Shown piece after piece: positions 10,752 through 21,782 of a DNA stretch of 64,000 nt. This DNA is from Dendrobium chrysotoxum (taxonomy: Eukaryota; Streptophyta; Magnoliopsida; Asparagales; Orchidaceae). The position numbers and the translations under genes are program-made. Numbering within the stretch: the stretch's first letter is position 1; each line of letters begins with the position of its first letter. The DNA is taken from positions 9,586,869 to 9,650,868 of the forward strand of contig CM034310.1 in NCBI GenBank assembly GCA_019925795.1. The letters run 5' to 3'. The notes beneath the pieces are model-generated. The model was given only the letters and a program-made list of their open reading frames with translations. It did no database searches and had not been told where the DNA came from.

Positions 10752-12452
10752 AATTAATGCCTTCTGTTTTTGATATTTCCTATTTTATGTTTATGTTTTT
10801 TTTACTTATAAGTTTTTGCTTTATGCTTTTTGATTTTATGTTATTTTCTTTTAGTGATTCAAAGAATGAGATCACTGCTCACTTCTACTTTTGAGTATAT
10901 TTTCCAAATGATATTTTTGCCTTGTTTTTATTTAGAAGAATGTAATCAGTGATTGACTCTTCTAAAAATAGTTAAAGGAAGAAACATTGATTATTATTTC
11001 TCTTCCTCTAACTCCTTTAGTGATGTATTTTCTTTTTAAATCAAAGTCTATTTCAAATTAAAAATTAGAATTTGAAATAGAGATCTATTTTATACTTCCT
11101 ATAATAATCTATCTCATATGAATGATGTTCCAAGTCAATGAATATCTTTCAAATTTTGTTAATCATGTTGTCTGTATTTATCATATGGATAGGATTCTAT
11201 TTTGTGGCTTAATCTTCCTTATATAAGAGAGGGAATTTTTTCTCTTATATTTGGAAGATAATGTCCCAATTGAGAATCTTTAAAGGTTTTGAAAGAAGGC
11301 AAGCTTGCAAAAATGACAAGAGGCACAAAATGAGCCCAAAACTGGAAATTCTTTTTTGTGCAATGATCGCTAAATTTTTGCAAGATACACAAAATCTGTC
11401 AAAATCAAAATATGTACAAAGTGTGCCAAATAACTTAAAAGAGGCACAAAATGAGCCCATAATAAATTAAGCTTCCATTCCTTTCTAATCGTTAAACTCT
11501 TGGAGGACTTCATGTGCATATTGATATCTCCTACACTTGAATTTAAAAATCAAGATTTTTGATTCATTGCTTTGCAATATTATTTCTATCAAATATTTTT
11601 TTTGAAACAAAGTTTGAAAAGGTTACTTTTCCTATCTAATTTCTTTTTTTGATTTAGATTTTTGTTTAAAAATGATTTTGACCTGAAAGGAGTCTGAGCT
11701 AGGGTTAACAAGATTAATTTTTTAACCTTTCTGATTTCTACGTTGTCAATTTATTTCTTACTAGTTTTTAGATCTGATAATAAGGTAAATTTATTATTTA
11801 ATGGAGCATATCAATTAAAAAAAACTCTAGTTTTTATTATTATTGCTTTTAATAATTTTTTATTTAATTTATGTTTTTTTTCTTTTCATATTTTTATTTT
11901 TATTTTTGAACTGTCCTGATCATCACAATCTAAATTCTTTAATTTTTGTTCACATTATCTAGGACGATTAACATCGTACTGGACTATATTAATAAAAATA
12001 TACCACTCTGATCACATCACATCCAACGGTGATATAAATCAATTATTAGTGATCATCCTGTACGATATGGACTTTGTACTAGACGATCCACATGGAAGAA
12101 GTTGTTGGATGATTTGAATGTAGTTAGGCTGATCCATTAAGATAAATCATATAGGATGATCCACGTGTTTGTCCTATACAATCCACTTAGTCAACGATCG
12201 TACAGGCTGTCTCCTCGGGATGATCATCCTTTGTTTAATCATTTTATATGATATTTGATCATTCTGAACGATCAAACAAACTTTTTTTAACAATCATCTA
12301 GCCAAATTGATTGCACCACATCATCCTATATGATCTCTCGATTGTCTAGTATGATTTGTCTAATTCTATTTGAATAGCAAAAATCTTTGAATTTCTTCAC
12401 ACCATTCCAAATTTCTAATTCCCTACTTCTCTCTTCAGCTTTTCCTTCTTAA
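10752..12452 (+). other. Spacer between RNase H and the extra ORF of element B
   Basis: No supported gene. A 20-bp direct repeat, AGAGGCACAAAATGAGCCCA, occurs at 11318-11337 and 11441-11460 inside small unsupported frames. The last 450 bases (11920-12365) hold dyads like those of the LTR. Confidence 0.6.
11920..12365 (+). repeat. Internal dyad block upstream of the extra ORF
   Basis: The block contains many short GATCATCC/GGATGATC, ATCGTAC and GTACGAT half-sites and dyads (for example GATCATCCTGTACGAT near 12050, GATCGTACAGG near 12196, GGGATGATCATCC near 12218). They are the same motif family as in the LTR U3. The block ends about 90 bp before the ATG at 12453. Confidence 0.65.
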
Positions 12453-13520
12453 AATGGTTGGTGGTAAATAATCTCGGGCACTAGTGTGTAGTTCCTCTTG
12501 ATGAACTATTGACCCTCCCTTCATGAGGCTGCTCATGAAGAAGCCTATCAGCGGTACAAAACTACAGGAATTACACCATCCAAAATTGTCAACCAGGAAG
12601 TTTTGAACTTCTAGGTACTCAATCTATTTTCCCACACTACTCTTGGCTTCATCCTCACACTTACTTATCCCTATAATTCAGAACTTCTTTTTAAATTTTT
12701 TGTCAGTCTTCGCATTAATAGTGATGGTACTACACTATAATCTTATGTTAATAGAAGGCCTGTTGAAATCACTTATCAAGACTTCCACGAGTTCCTCCAC
12801 CTCTCCACAACTAGTGAGATAGTTCACCATGTAGCTTCTTAAATTGAGTAAAATTGGACACAAGCAAATAATATTCTTAGAGAATCCAATGTTAACTACC
12901 ACATACCCCATATCAACACCTTAGTTCCGGATGCCCGAATCATCCAGCACTTACTTAGAAACTCTGTCATTCCTAAAATTGGTGATAGGATAAACATTAC
13001 TCCTACTTTTTCTCTTGCAACTTACTTCATTATGGCTCACATTGACTTCAATATTGTTGATCTTATTATTCGCTATCTCAAAATTTTGATCATCATCAAA
13101 GACCCCCGCCATAAGAGACAGACATATCTATTCTTAGGACATCTCATTGCCTTTGTCCATAAATTCAAGTATAATTTTCCATGCCCTCTACCACCAGATC
13201 ATCTTTCAATTTTCTATTCCAATAGCTCTTTCCAAGTTCTTCAAAGTGCTACTTGTTTCGATGCTCGCTATTGTGACCGTGAGCCAGAAGAACAAGAGGG
13301 AGGTCCATCACCAATACTAGCACCCACAATGATAAAACAATAGACTCAGTATGATGCACTGGTTTAAATATTTGATCATTGGAAGGCTAGATTTGATAGC
13401 TACATAGAACAGCAGTTGCAACAGCATGACCAGGATATGACCTAGTTTGGGGAGCAGTTTGCTTCCATTCAACGCTTCTTTCAGCCACCATGACCACCGC
13501 TGCCACCTGATCAAGATCCT
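12453..13520 (+). pseudogene. Extra ORF downstream of pol (putative plant transposon protein-like)
   Basis: Reading across frames from ATG 12453 gives long coherent protein pieces: EEAYQRYKTTGITPSKIVNQ, then TLGFILTLTYPYNSELLFKF, RRPVEITYQDFHEFLHLST, NILRESNVNYHIPHINTLVP, DARIIQHLLRNSVIPKIGDR, and an intact stretch 13032-13343 (MAHIDFNIVDLIIRYLK, then RHKRQTYLFLGHLIAFV). A glutamine-rich coiled-coil-like tail follows (YIEQQLQQHDQDMT). From memory this wording resembles the poorly characterised plant transposon protein family found in large plant retroelements, in the place where SIRE elements carry an env-like ORF. The function is unknown. At least five stops or frame changes. Confidence 0.6.
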
Positions 13521-13750
13521 TTCTTTTTCAAGTTTATTTTTATTTATTTTGTTTGTTCCTGTAATTATGTTGTTCTTTAGTTCTATATGTTATGATGTCT
13601 TTTTTATATGTCATTTGCTTTTCCATTGTTTCCACCTTTTTTGATGTCAAAAGGGGGAGTAGCAGTTTGTTGTTAATTACTTCTATATTTTGTTTTAATG
13701 AAGATTGTTTCCTATTTACTATTCTGTATTTAAAAAAAGAAAAAAAGAAC

Positions 13751-13796
<46 letters not shown>

Positions 13797-13907
13797 TAAA
13801 CACTCCTTACTTTCAAAATTTCATCTTCAAAGGGGGATTTTTAGAAAAATTCAAAAGGCTTTAAAATTTTTAACAACAATAGTTACCATCATCAAAAAGG
13901 GAGAGAT
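13521..13907 (+). other. 3' untranslated part and polypurine tract of element B
   Basis: Contains two purine boxes, AAAAGGGGGAG (13650-13660) and AAAAAGGGAGAGAT (13894-13907). The second directly precedes the LTR start and is the likely primer for plus-strand synthesis. An (AAT)n microsatellite lies between them. Open frames at 13540-13980 are produced by the microsatellite and are not genes. Confidence 0.7.
13751..13793 (+). repeat. (AAT)n microsatellite
   Basis: About 14 perfect ATA/AAT units within the 3' untranslated part of element B. Confidence 0.95.
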
Positions 13908-14313
13908 TGTTACAAATCTAGATCCAAGGATAGTAATTTTGATGATAACAAATATTATTGTCTTCTTATCACTATTATGATTACATATATATATTGTTGC
14001 CCAGATCACTAATATTTCAAGTCCACAAGTCCACTGGCAACATCAATCAGCTCAAGATCAGGTAAACTAGGGTTGAGTCAGTCTATAATTTTAATTTCTA
14101 TATATTTTTATCTTTCTTGAGTCAAATCATATATTTGGTGGATGCTAAGCTAAGTAACCTTGCACACACATACTCAAGGGAGTAAGTTGGTCAGTTAAAA
14201 AATTTTCTATTTTTTGAACTATTCGTACAGTTCGATTTAGATCGTATTGAAAGATATGTTAAAATAGAAAACTTTAAATAGGACACCTGAGCTAATCAAG
14301 TTTGATTAAGTTA

Positions 14314-14850
14314 ATCGTATTATATGATATAAATCATATAGGACGATTAGATATAATCAGCAAAGCAACCACCAATCACAAATTAGGCAATATTTTAAAT
14401 AATCAAAATTTGTCTGATCGTATAGGATGATATAAATCGTCTGGGATGATCTTGGATAATTATGCCTAAATTGATCCTGTGATTAGGGGATTGATTAGAG
14501 TTAAATTTATTAATCACATCATATAGGGAAATCGAAGATGATCATATTGTTCGATAAGATCCCAGCATGGTATGAAATTTAATCGTTACTTATCGTATAG
14601 GACAAAAATCTTAATATGTCAACTAATCATCTTGGACGATACTCCTCCTTCATACAAGATGAGCCGATTGCTGTATGGGATGATATTTAATCATCGACAA
14701 TTGTACTGGATGATCAATACAGACTCCTAAACTAATCGTCCAGAATGATCAAATGATCGTACGGGATGATCCATATAAATACTTGAATTGATCGTACAGG
14801 ACAATGTAGTTCGTATTGTCTGAAAGGGATGTTTAGTACTAATCATCAAG
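14314..14850 (+). repeat. Paired dyad array in the U3 of LTR B
   Basis: Examples of pairs: ATCGTATTATATGAT (14314-14328) with ATCATATAGGACGAT (14333-14347), and ATCGTATAGGATGAT (14417-14431) with ATCGTCTGGGATGAT (14436-14450), both 19 bp start to start and separated by ATAA. More single dyads continue to about 14850. Confidence 0.8.
14771..14780 (+). promoter_or_regulatory. TATA-like box of LTR B
   Basis: CATATAAATA at the downstream end of the dyad array, a plausible core promoter for the element RNA. LTR C has ATTATAAAT in the matching place (19353-19361), wedged between two dyads. Confidence 0.45.
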
Positions 14851-15150
14851 GATGATATCACGATCATACTTAACAATATTTGAAGATAAATTGAAATTTA
14901 GGGCTTCTTTTGGAGGCTCTCTATTTAAGCTCTCATATGGTCATGAGAAAGATCATTCACTATTGAGTGGTCTTGAGAGAGAGATTAGAGAAGGAAGAGG
15001 AGAGCTTATGAGAGAGAAAAATCCTTTTGGGGGGAGTTGTGAGGGATCCACAAAGGTGCTCCAATCAAGGTTTCCACCATCTTCTTCAAGCTGCTTTTCT
15101 AGTTCCTTGGTGGCTCTAGGGGAGACTTTCATCAGTATCAGGTTCAGGCT

Positions 15151-15309
15151 CTCTACCTACTCTAGGAGGGAGTAAAAGGAATCCAAGATTCTCTGCCAAC
15201 TTCAAGAGGGAGTAAAATAATTCCAAGGTTATCTGCCTACTCCAGGAGGGAGTAAAAGGATTTTCAGGTTCTCTGCCTACTCTAGGGGGGAGTAAAAGGA
15301 TTCAAGGTA
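15151..15309 (+). repeat. 40-bp minisatellite in LTR B
   Basis: Four units of 39-40 bp beginning CTCTGCCTACTCTAGGAGGG and AGTAAAAGGAT (starts 15151, 15191, 15231, 15271). LTR C carries only one or two degenerate units near 19700-19760, and LTR A carries 38-bp CACCCTCCTGGTGA-type units at about 6735-6850 (minus). Confidence 0.85.
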
Positions 15310-15824
15310 CTCTGCCTCATCGGGTCAATGGAAACATTATGTAAGGACTTTTTTGCCTTCTTGTAGGGGAAAAAGGAAAGACACTACTTTTAGTGCAATA
15401 CCTGGAAAGGAGGTTTCTAGGGAGTGGACGTAGGTCAAGTTGACCGAACCACTATAATTCTGGTGTGTTCTTTTTATTTACCATTCTGCATTTAATTTGG
15501 CATTTTTCTGTGATTTGTTTTGTATTTGAAATCTTTGATTTTTATTATCGAGAAAGTAATCTGCTTCCATATCAAGGGGTTTTAATTTTTTTATTTTGTT
15601 AAAAAATTATTAAAATAATAAAATCAGCCCCCCCCCCCCCCCCCCCTCTCTCTTTAGTTAGCCTCAGGACTAATTCTTTAGGGTTTAACAACCCTCACGA
15701 ACTTTCAGGGATATCCTTTTATAACCTCTCCATACAACTACAAAAAAGATTTAAAATAATTTTCTAAGAAGAAAAGGAAGTTCTTTCAATTTTGAATATT
15801 TAAAAATATAATTTTTCCTCGGTC

Positions 15825-16095
15825 TCTAATAATATATTACGATTACTTCTTTTGGTAGCTCGACTTATTATTTGGATTGGGTCGAAAAATTTAAATCTAT
15901 AAAGTTTGAATCCCTTTTTAAAAATTTTCTCCCTATCTAGACTAACATATTAAAGTTACATATTTTTGTAGCTTAATATGTGTGGTAGGACAGGCTCTAA
16001 AAACTTAAACCTTCAAATAAAATTTTTTTTGCATGTTCTAACGCCATATTACGGTTACATATTTTTTGTAGCTTGATATGTTTATTAGGACAGGG
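15825..16095 (+). repeat. Three degenerate about 110-bp tandem units
   Basis: The units are centred on TATTACGATTACTTCTTTTG, ATTAAAGTTACATATTTTTG and ATTACGGTTACATATTTTTT (15833, 15949, 16048), each followed by GTAGCT and an AGGACAGGGTC-like end. The same three units occur in R2 at about 48955-49210. Confidence 0.65.
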
Positions 16096-17803
16096 TCCAT
16101 AATGCCGCATATGATAGTTTATCAAAATTAATGAAAAATCAAATTGAGAAAAGTTTAAATGTTTAAATATAACTCACGTCTATAAGGAAAGATTTTATTA
16201 GAAATAATAGTAAGTCTGTTTCTCTTTAAGAAAATTTATCTCTATTTTATTTAAATAATAACAAAAAGTTTGTTGTGATTGACTCCTCTAAACACTTAAG
16301 GAAAAAAGGCATATGTTTATTAGTGCTAATAAGTAAATTTTGTTTCCTCCCTCCCACCACTTATGTGGATTGACGCCTTAGATATATGATATATTTCATC
16401 TCATTTTTGAAACCTCAAAGCACAAAAGTTCAGCTTATTTTACTAGGTTTCTAGTAATCATCTGAATTAAATTCAAATATATTTCTAATTTTTCTATTTA
16501 GCCATATTATGCTTCCCGGACCTTAGGAATGTATAATTGTTGAATGATGTATTGATGTTTAGAATTCTACTTGTAAGTGCTCTCATTAACTTACAGTCAA
16601 ATTCAAAGTTAAAAAAGAATTCCATGAAAAATCAATCATTCAAAATTCCATCATTTCTTCATCTTGTATGTCAGAGTTTGTAATGCCTTTAAATCTTATT
16701 TTCTAAGGGTATTGCATGGAATACAACAATTTATCTTCTACCATGTAGTTTAACTCTAATGGAAGGTGGATCTTAAGAAATTTCCTAAGACAAATGACCT
16801 CATTATTCATATTGAACCCCCATTTGCTAATTTTAAGTTTTCTCTTATGATATTAAATTCAAATCAAACTCTAGCTAAGTTTATTCTTGGCTTTGTCACT
16901 ACATTCTAAGAAAACTTTTGGGGAATCCTTATCAAGATTGATCTTCTCTATTCTTTTTTGTGTTAAGGACTTGGAACAATTCAAGGTTCTATACTAAGGT
17001 TAACCCATGATATAACGTAACTTTCTTAAAATTAATTGATGAACCTTAAATTAATATTAAGTCAGGTAACTTTATAGTATCTTTAAAAGTATCCTTCTCT
17101 TATTAATGAAAAAAAAATAATATATGGGTTTACCAAATATCTTATCACTCCATTAAAAAAAAAATTTTGATTAAAATTTATATCAAACTAAGATTGGACT
17201 TAAAAAAAAAATATTTTTTATCTTCTTACTATTATACATCTTATATACTTTTTTACATGTTTATGACTATGTTTCATAATTATCTTAGTGAAGTTGTTTA
17301 CTCTTACCAAAGTATCAGGTTCGACTTGAAGATTTGTCATCCTTACATAAGAGAGTTAATTTTGTTCTCTTAAGTAAGGAATTTGATATTATAACTGAGA
17401 TTAATCTTTTTTAAGATTGAGAAAGGAAGCCTCCTGTGAAAAAAGAGTAGAGAATGAGAAGTAAAAAAATAGAGAGAGAAGAAGAAGAAGAAGAATAATA
17501 ACCAATGAATATGATTATCATACTCTCTATCATGTGGTTTGTTAAAAGATGTAAATATATAAATTGTGTTAAAAAAGAAAAAGAAGAAGAAAAAAAAGAG
17601 ATGGCTTCTCTTTCTAGTCCTTGAATCTCAAGAGAGCTATTTGTACTTTAATATTTTTAACACTTGACTATGAGAATCTTGATTTTAGGTTCATCATTAT
17701 GCATTGATGCTTTATAAGATATACAAATATGTGTCATGCAAGAGATGTGAAATATTCAATTTCTATCTCAAATTTAACTCTCTTTGGATTACATTTTAAT
17801 AAA

Positions 17804-17841
<38 letters not shown>
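17804..17841 (+). repeat. (GAT)n microsatellite private to R1
   Basis: About 12 ATG/GAT units. The matching site in R2 (near 50930-50960) has only GAAGATGAAGAAG-type sequence, so the expansion happened after the two copies separated. Confidence 0.9.
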
Positions 17842-18223
17842 GGAAACCTAATTTAGTTTGTAGGGAGCTTTGATCTGGGTAAAAAAAATCTAAATCATAA
17901 ACCCTCCTTAATTAACAACCCAAGTAGGTCATTTCTTATCATCAAATCAGTATTAAAAAAAAAAGATGATCAATCTAATTAAAATTTGTAGTGGTGTAGC
18001 TTATGCATTATTGGGCTTTACCAAACTAGCTAACTTAATTTAGATGAATAAATAAACCATTATTGAAACATTTTTAATTGTCTTTTGAATAACTCCCAAT
18101 TGGGATGAGATTCTAGATATGATCTCGATGCTCAAACACTTATAGTGATACTTGTAGACAAAAGAATCACTCTATTTGACCCATAATTTTTTGAGACATA
18201 ACCGAGGGATATTCCTCTTGGTT

Positions 18224-20214
18224 GATTTTGTTGAAATCCAGGATCCCGAGCACTTAATTTTGATGGTGACAACTAATACTTACTGAGTACATATAGACTT
18301 CCGTTAGATTACAAATGTTTAATCTTTGTATATGAGCACTAACATTTCAGGTCAGATGCACACTGCTAAAGATTACTGGAGACTCAAATCGGGTAGAATA
18401 GGATGTTGAAAAGTCTGTAATTTTTATTTCTTTATTTTTTCTTTTTTGAGTCTGCCACAGAAGCATGCATGTGAAAGGAGCAAACATGCACACACAAAGG
18501 GGGAGAATTTTCTTTTAAAATGATTTATTTTTTTTAAGCACATCGTACTGTACGACCTTGGATCGTACTGTACGATTAATTAAAAATACTCAGGCTAACA
18601 GCTAATTTTCGAATGATTAAGTTTACAAACTTATCATACTGTACGATCCATATCGTACTGTACGATAATATGTAATTGTGAAACCCTAGCCGCCAGAATA
18701 AGTTTGGTAAGTTTTTGAATTTGATTTTCTGAACTGATCGTACTGTACGATAATGTTCGTACTGTACGATTAATTAAAACTTGCCAAAATTATCTTCCTA
18801 ATCAGGAAATAAATGTTGGTTTTTAATTTAAAAGTCGATCGTATTGTACGATACTATATCGTACTGTACGACTTACAGAGACGATTTCATTCGTCCAAGA
18901 GATCGTACCAGACGAAACCAAGGTTTTTTGTTCTGTTCATCCTGGACGATATTCATATCGTACAGGATGATATCAAGAAATGAACTGATCGTACTGTACA
19001 ACTGGTGGAGTGCTGGACGATTGTCAGAGACGATTTCCTTCGTCCCAGCGATCGTACCAGACGATCCCAAGAATTTTGGAACTATTCGTCCTGGACGATA
19101 TTCTTATCATACAGGACGATATCATGAAAAATGCTATTCGTACTGTACGATTAAATGAGTGTTGGACGATTGTCAGAGACGAGTTCTTTCGTCCAGAGGT
19201 TCGTCCCACAGATCGTCCCGTACGAACAGTACGAATCAACAGTATCGTACTGTACGATATACATATCGTACTGTACGATATGAATAAAATTCGATACCTG
19301 TTCGTCTGTATTCGTACTGGACGGAGCTGTAATTGAACTGATCGTACTGTACGATTATAAATCGTACTGTAGGAACAGAAACGCAAAAGTTTAAACTTTT
19401 AGGGTTTTCTGAAGCCTGATATAGAAACAACTTAAAATTTTCTTTAGGAAGTTGTTGATCAATCCTTTTGCTGTGAGAGGCTTGGAGGAGAAAGAAGGGG
19501 ATTCGGTAGAGAGAAGTTTTTGGAGAGATCTAGAGCTTGAGAGAGGAAGGTGAAGGTGAGCTTGAGCGTGAGGGAGAAGTAGTGTGAGGGGATCACACGG
19601 TGGCTCCAAGCTAGCTGCATGCTTTGCTCCTCTTGTGGCTTTGGAAGCTTCAAGAAAGTTCTCGAGGGAAGAGTCACTTCAAGATCAACATCGCCAAGGT
19701 ACTCTGCCATTTCCAAGAGGGAGAAAAAGGAGAAGGTCCGCTGCCGTCACCAGGAGGGTGACATAGCGTTTGGTATTCCGCCGCACCGAGGGAGGTGAAA
19801 GTGAGTATTGTAAAGGCTTCTCCGCCTTGCTGTGGGGGCAAAAGGAGAGTCAACTTTTACTAGTGCAAATCCCAGAGTAGAGGACTCCGGGGAGTGGACG
19901 TAGGTCAAGTGACCGAACCACTATAAAAATCTCTGGTGTGTTTTTTCCTGTTTACCGTACTTTACTTTTCATGCTTTAAATTTGTGCGTTTTAAATTGCT
20001 TGGTGAAAAATCAGTATTTAAATATTGTAGTGTAAAATCTAAATTGAACTATCAATTTCATCGTTGTGAACGTTGTATTTGCTTCCGCACATTAGTCGTT
20101 AAATTATATTTTGAAAATATAAAAAAAAAATTAGAACTCTTGTGTAGGGTTAAATTTTTAAAATACCAATTCACCCCCCCCCCCCCTCTTGGCGCATCTC
20201 GTACTTTCAGATTT
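18224..20214 (+). mobile_element. Solo SIRE-like LTR C with 5-bp target duplication
   Basis: The LTR proper is 18229-20209 (1981 bp), starting TGTTGAAATCC and ending GTACTTTCA. It is flanked by GATTT on both sides (18224-18228 and 20210-20214), as expected for Copia integration. No internal sequence adjoins it, so it formed by recombination between the two LTRs of a full element. The R2 copy of family X has continuous sequence across this site near 51317. It contains the richest dyad array, the GGAGTGGACGTAGGTCAAGT block and a 13-base C tract. Open frames at 18844-19430 on both strands are by-products of the dyads. Confidence 0.93.
18541..19375 (+). repeat. Paired 15-bp dyad array (ATCGTACTGTACGAT) in LTR C
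   Basis: Six perfect copies of ATCGTACTGTACGAT start at 18562, 18652, 18737, 19244, 19265 and 19341, with many one- or two-base variants. They occur in pairs 20-21 bp apart start to start: 18542/18562, 18632/18652, 18737/18757, 18838/18858, 18936/18957, 19085/19106, 19244/19265, 19341/19361. Each unit has 7-base arms around one central base, so each pair spans about two helical turns. Between pairs are longer semi-repeats such as GAGACGATTTC.TTCGTCC (18890, 19025). Confidence 0.93.
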
Positions 20215-21782
20215 TGAGATGATTGTCTAATACTCATACACATCATGGGTATGTATCATGTCTATATTTAATCTATGATTGAATGAACAAGGACACTAGA
20301 ACATGAGGGGTTCTATCCTTGGTGATGTAAATGATAGCTTTGTTTACATTCATACAAAATTTCAAATCAAAATCAAGCTACAATTTGATTTAGTACATTA
20401 CTTTTTGATATTGGGTTTTAGAATAAAAGGGATTCCATTCTCGATGAAGTCTATAATGACTCATCAAATGGCTATGAAATCCAATTCAAAATTGAACTCC
20501 ACTTTATGATAAACTAAAATTGGATGTTAGAGTCTAAACAACTATATTTCCTTTAAAAATTCTTTTATAATACTGAAATTAAAAATTCATCAAAACTACA
20601 TTTTTCTATAAGGAAAGTTGTTAGGTTTTGGTTATTTTATTAAACTCTTTTTGGCTGAATTCAAATTATTTGGTTTAGATAAAGTCAACCTACCTCTATT
20701 TAAGCTTTCAAATCTTTCCCCACTTGTCATTTTGATAGGTTCAGATGATTAAAACTCGATCAATGTAAAATCGCTCCCAAACCATCAAAAGGAAAAATTA
20801 TCCAATGAAAAATAAAGTTTCCACTTTCTGGTGAAAATTAAACTTTCTCAGCCTTTCGTTAATATTTGATATTCTTTGGTGTTTTCACACTGAAGGATGC
20901 TTAATTATTCCCCTTGTTCTTTGACAACTCATGTAATGTTAAAATTTTCCTATGGAAGTTTTATCATGCTTCTTTTTATTATCTCAGAACTTGTAATCAT
21001 GAACTCTAAAAAATTCAAATATTTTTTATTTGAAGTACTCATAAATTTGAATATGGAATGAAACTTTTATCAAAATCTTGTAGTCCTCCTCAAGTGGTCG
21101 AGATGCTTTGATGAATTTCTTACTTATAAAAAATGATCAAACTACCCCCCTCTCTTTCTCCTTTCCTAACAAGTGATGACCCATATAAAAAATAAATAAT
21201 CTCCATTGGAATATTTTGTATTTTACTTCTGGTCATTTTTATTTATAGGAAAGTGAGAAAGAGTAAAAAATCTTTGAACCAAATTTTAAATATGTAAAAA
21301 AAGCAAAGAAATTAAAATCAAAATTCAAGCTCTCTATATTTCATTCCCTTTTCCAAAAAATTGAACATCATAAACGTTTTTGGTCCATAGTGAGCCATTT
21401 ACAAGTTATAAAGATCATTTGTGTTGGAAAAGAAAAAAAGAGGTTTCAATCTAAAATTTTCAAAGTCACCAAAACTCAAAATCATTTACGTTTTTTCTCT
21501 TATCTCTTGAAAAATGATACATACAAAAGTTTTTGATCCCCAACGAAACATTTGCTAGTTGTTAATGTCATTTAAGATTGAGAGAAAAGATCAAAATTTT
21601 AAGAAATCAAATCTCTTCAAATCCTTCGAAACTAGAACCCTTCTTGTTCTATAGTTTAGGATGACTCATCAGTATGCCTAATAGTAGTTTGAATTAGGAA
21701 GCACTAGCAAGAGCTTGGGTCCACGGATCCCATTTCTAGTACAACATTAGCTTCAGGTCACATAACATTTTCCTAATCACCC

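Larger units (their letters stand above)
8690..15707 (+). mobile_element. SIRE/Maximus-like Copia element B, internally deleted
   Basis: Order on the plus strand: 5' LTR remnant (8690-8897), PBS (8899-8913), decayed gag, RT end plus RNase H, spacer, extra ORF, PPT, 3' LTR (13908-15707). Most of protease, integrase and RT is gone, so the element cannot move by itself. The right flank is family-X internal sequence (GGGATATCC at 15708, matched at 48831), showing that B went into an X element. The left flank is lost, so no target duplication can be checked. Frameshifts and stops indicate an old copy. Confidence 0.85.
13908..15707 (+). mobile_element. 3' LTR of element B
   Basis: 1800 bp, from TGTTACAAATC (after the PPT) to GAACTTTCA. 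The sequence TTTTGATGATAACAAA near the start is the usual signature of SIRE/Maximus LTRs. Downstream are the dyad array, a TATA-like box (14771-14780), a 40-bp minisatellite (15151-15309), GGAGTGGACGTAGGTCA (15420-15436), and a 19-base C tract. It is homologous to LTRs A and C and to the 5' remnant. Confidence 0.9.

Noticed and set aside
13540..13980. Open frames with poly-Ile or poly-Asn
   Set aside because: Translation of the (AAT)n microsatellite in the retroelement 3' untranslated part.
18541..19375. CRISPR-like array of short palindromic repeats
   Set aside because: The context is a plant LTR with a target duplication. Spacers are short, similar to each other and not uniform, and there are no cas genes.
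18844..19430. Overlapping open frames on both strands (64-120 codons)
   Set aside because: They arise because the dyads read openly on both strands. The peptides are only repeats of the motif.
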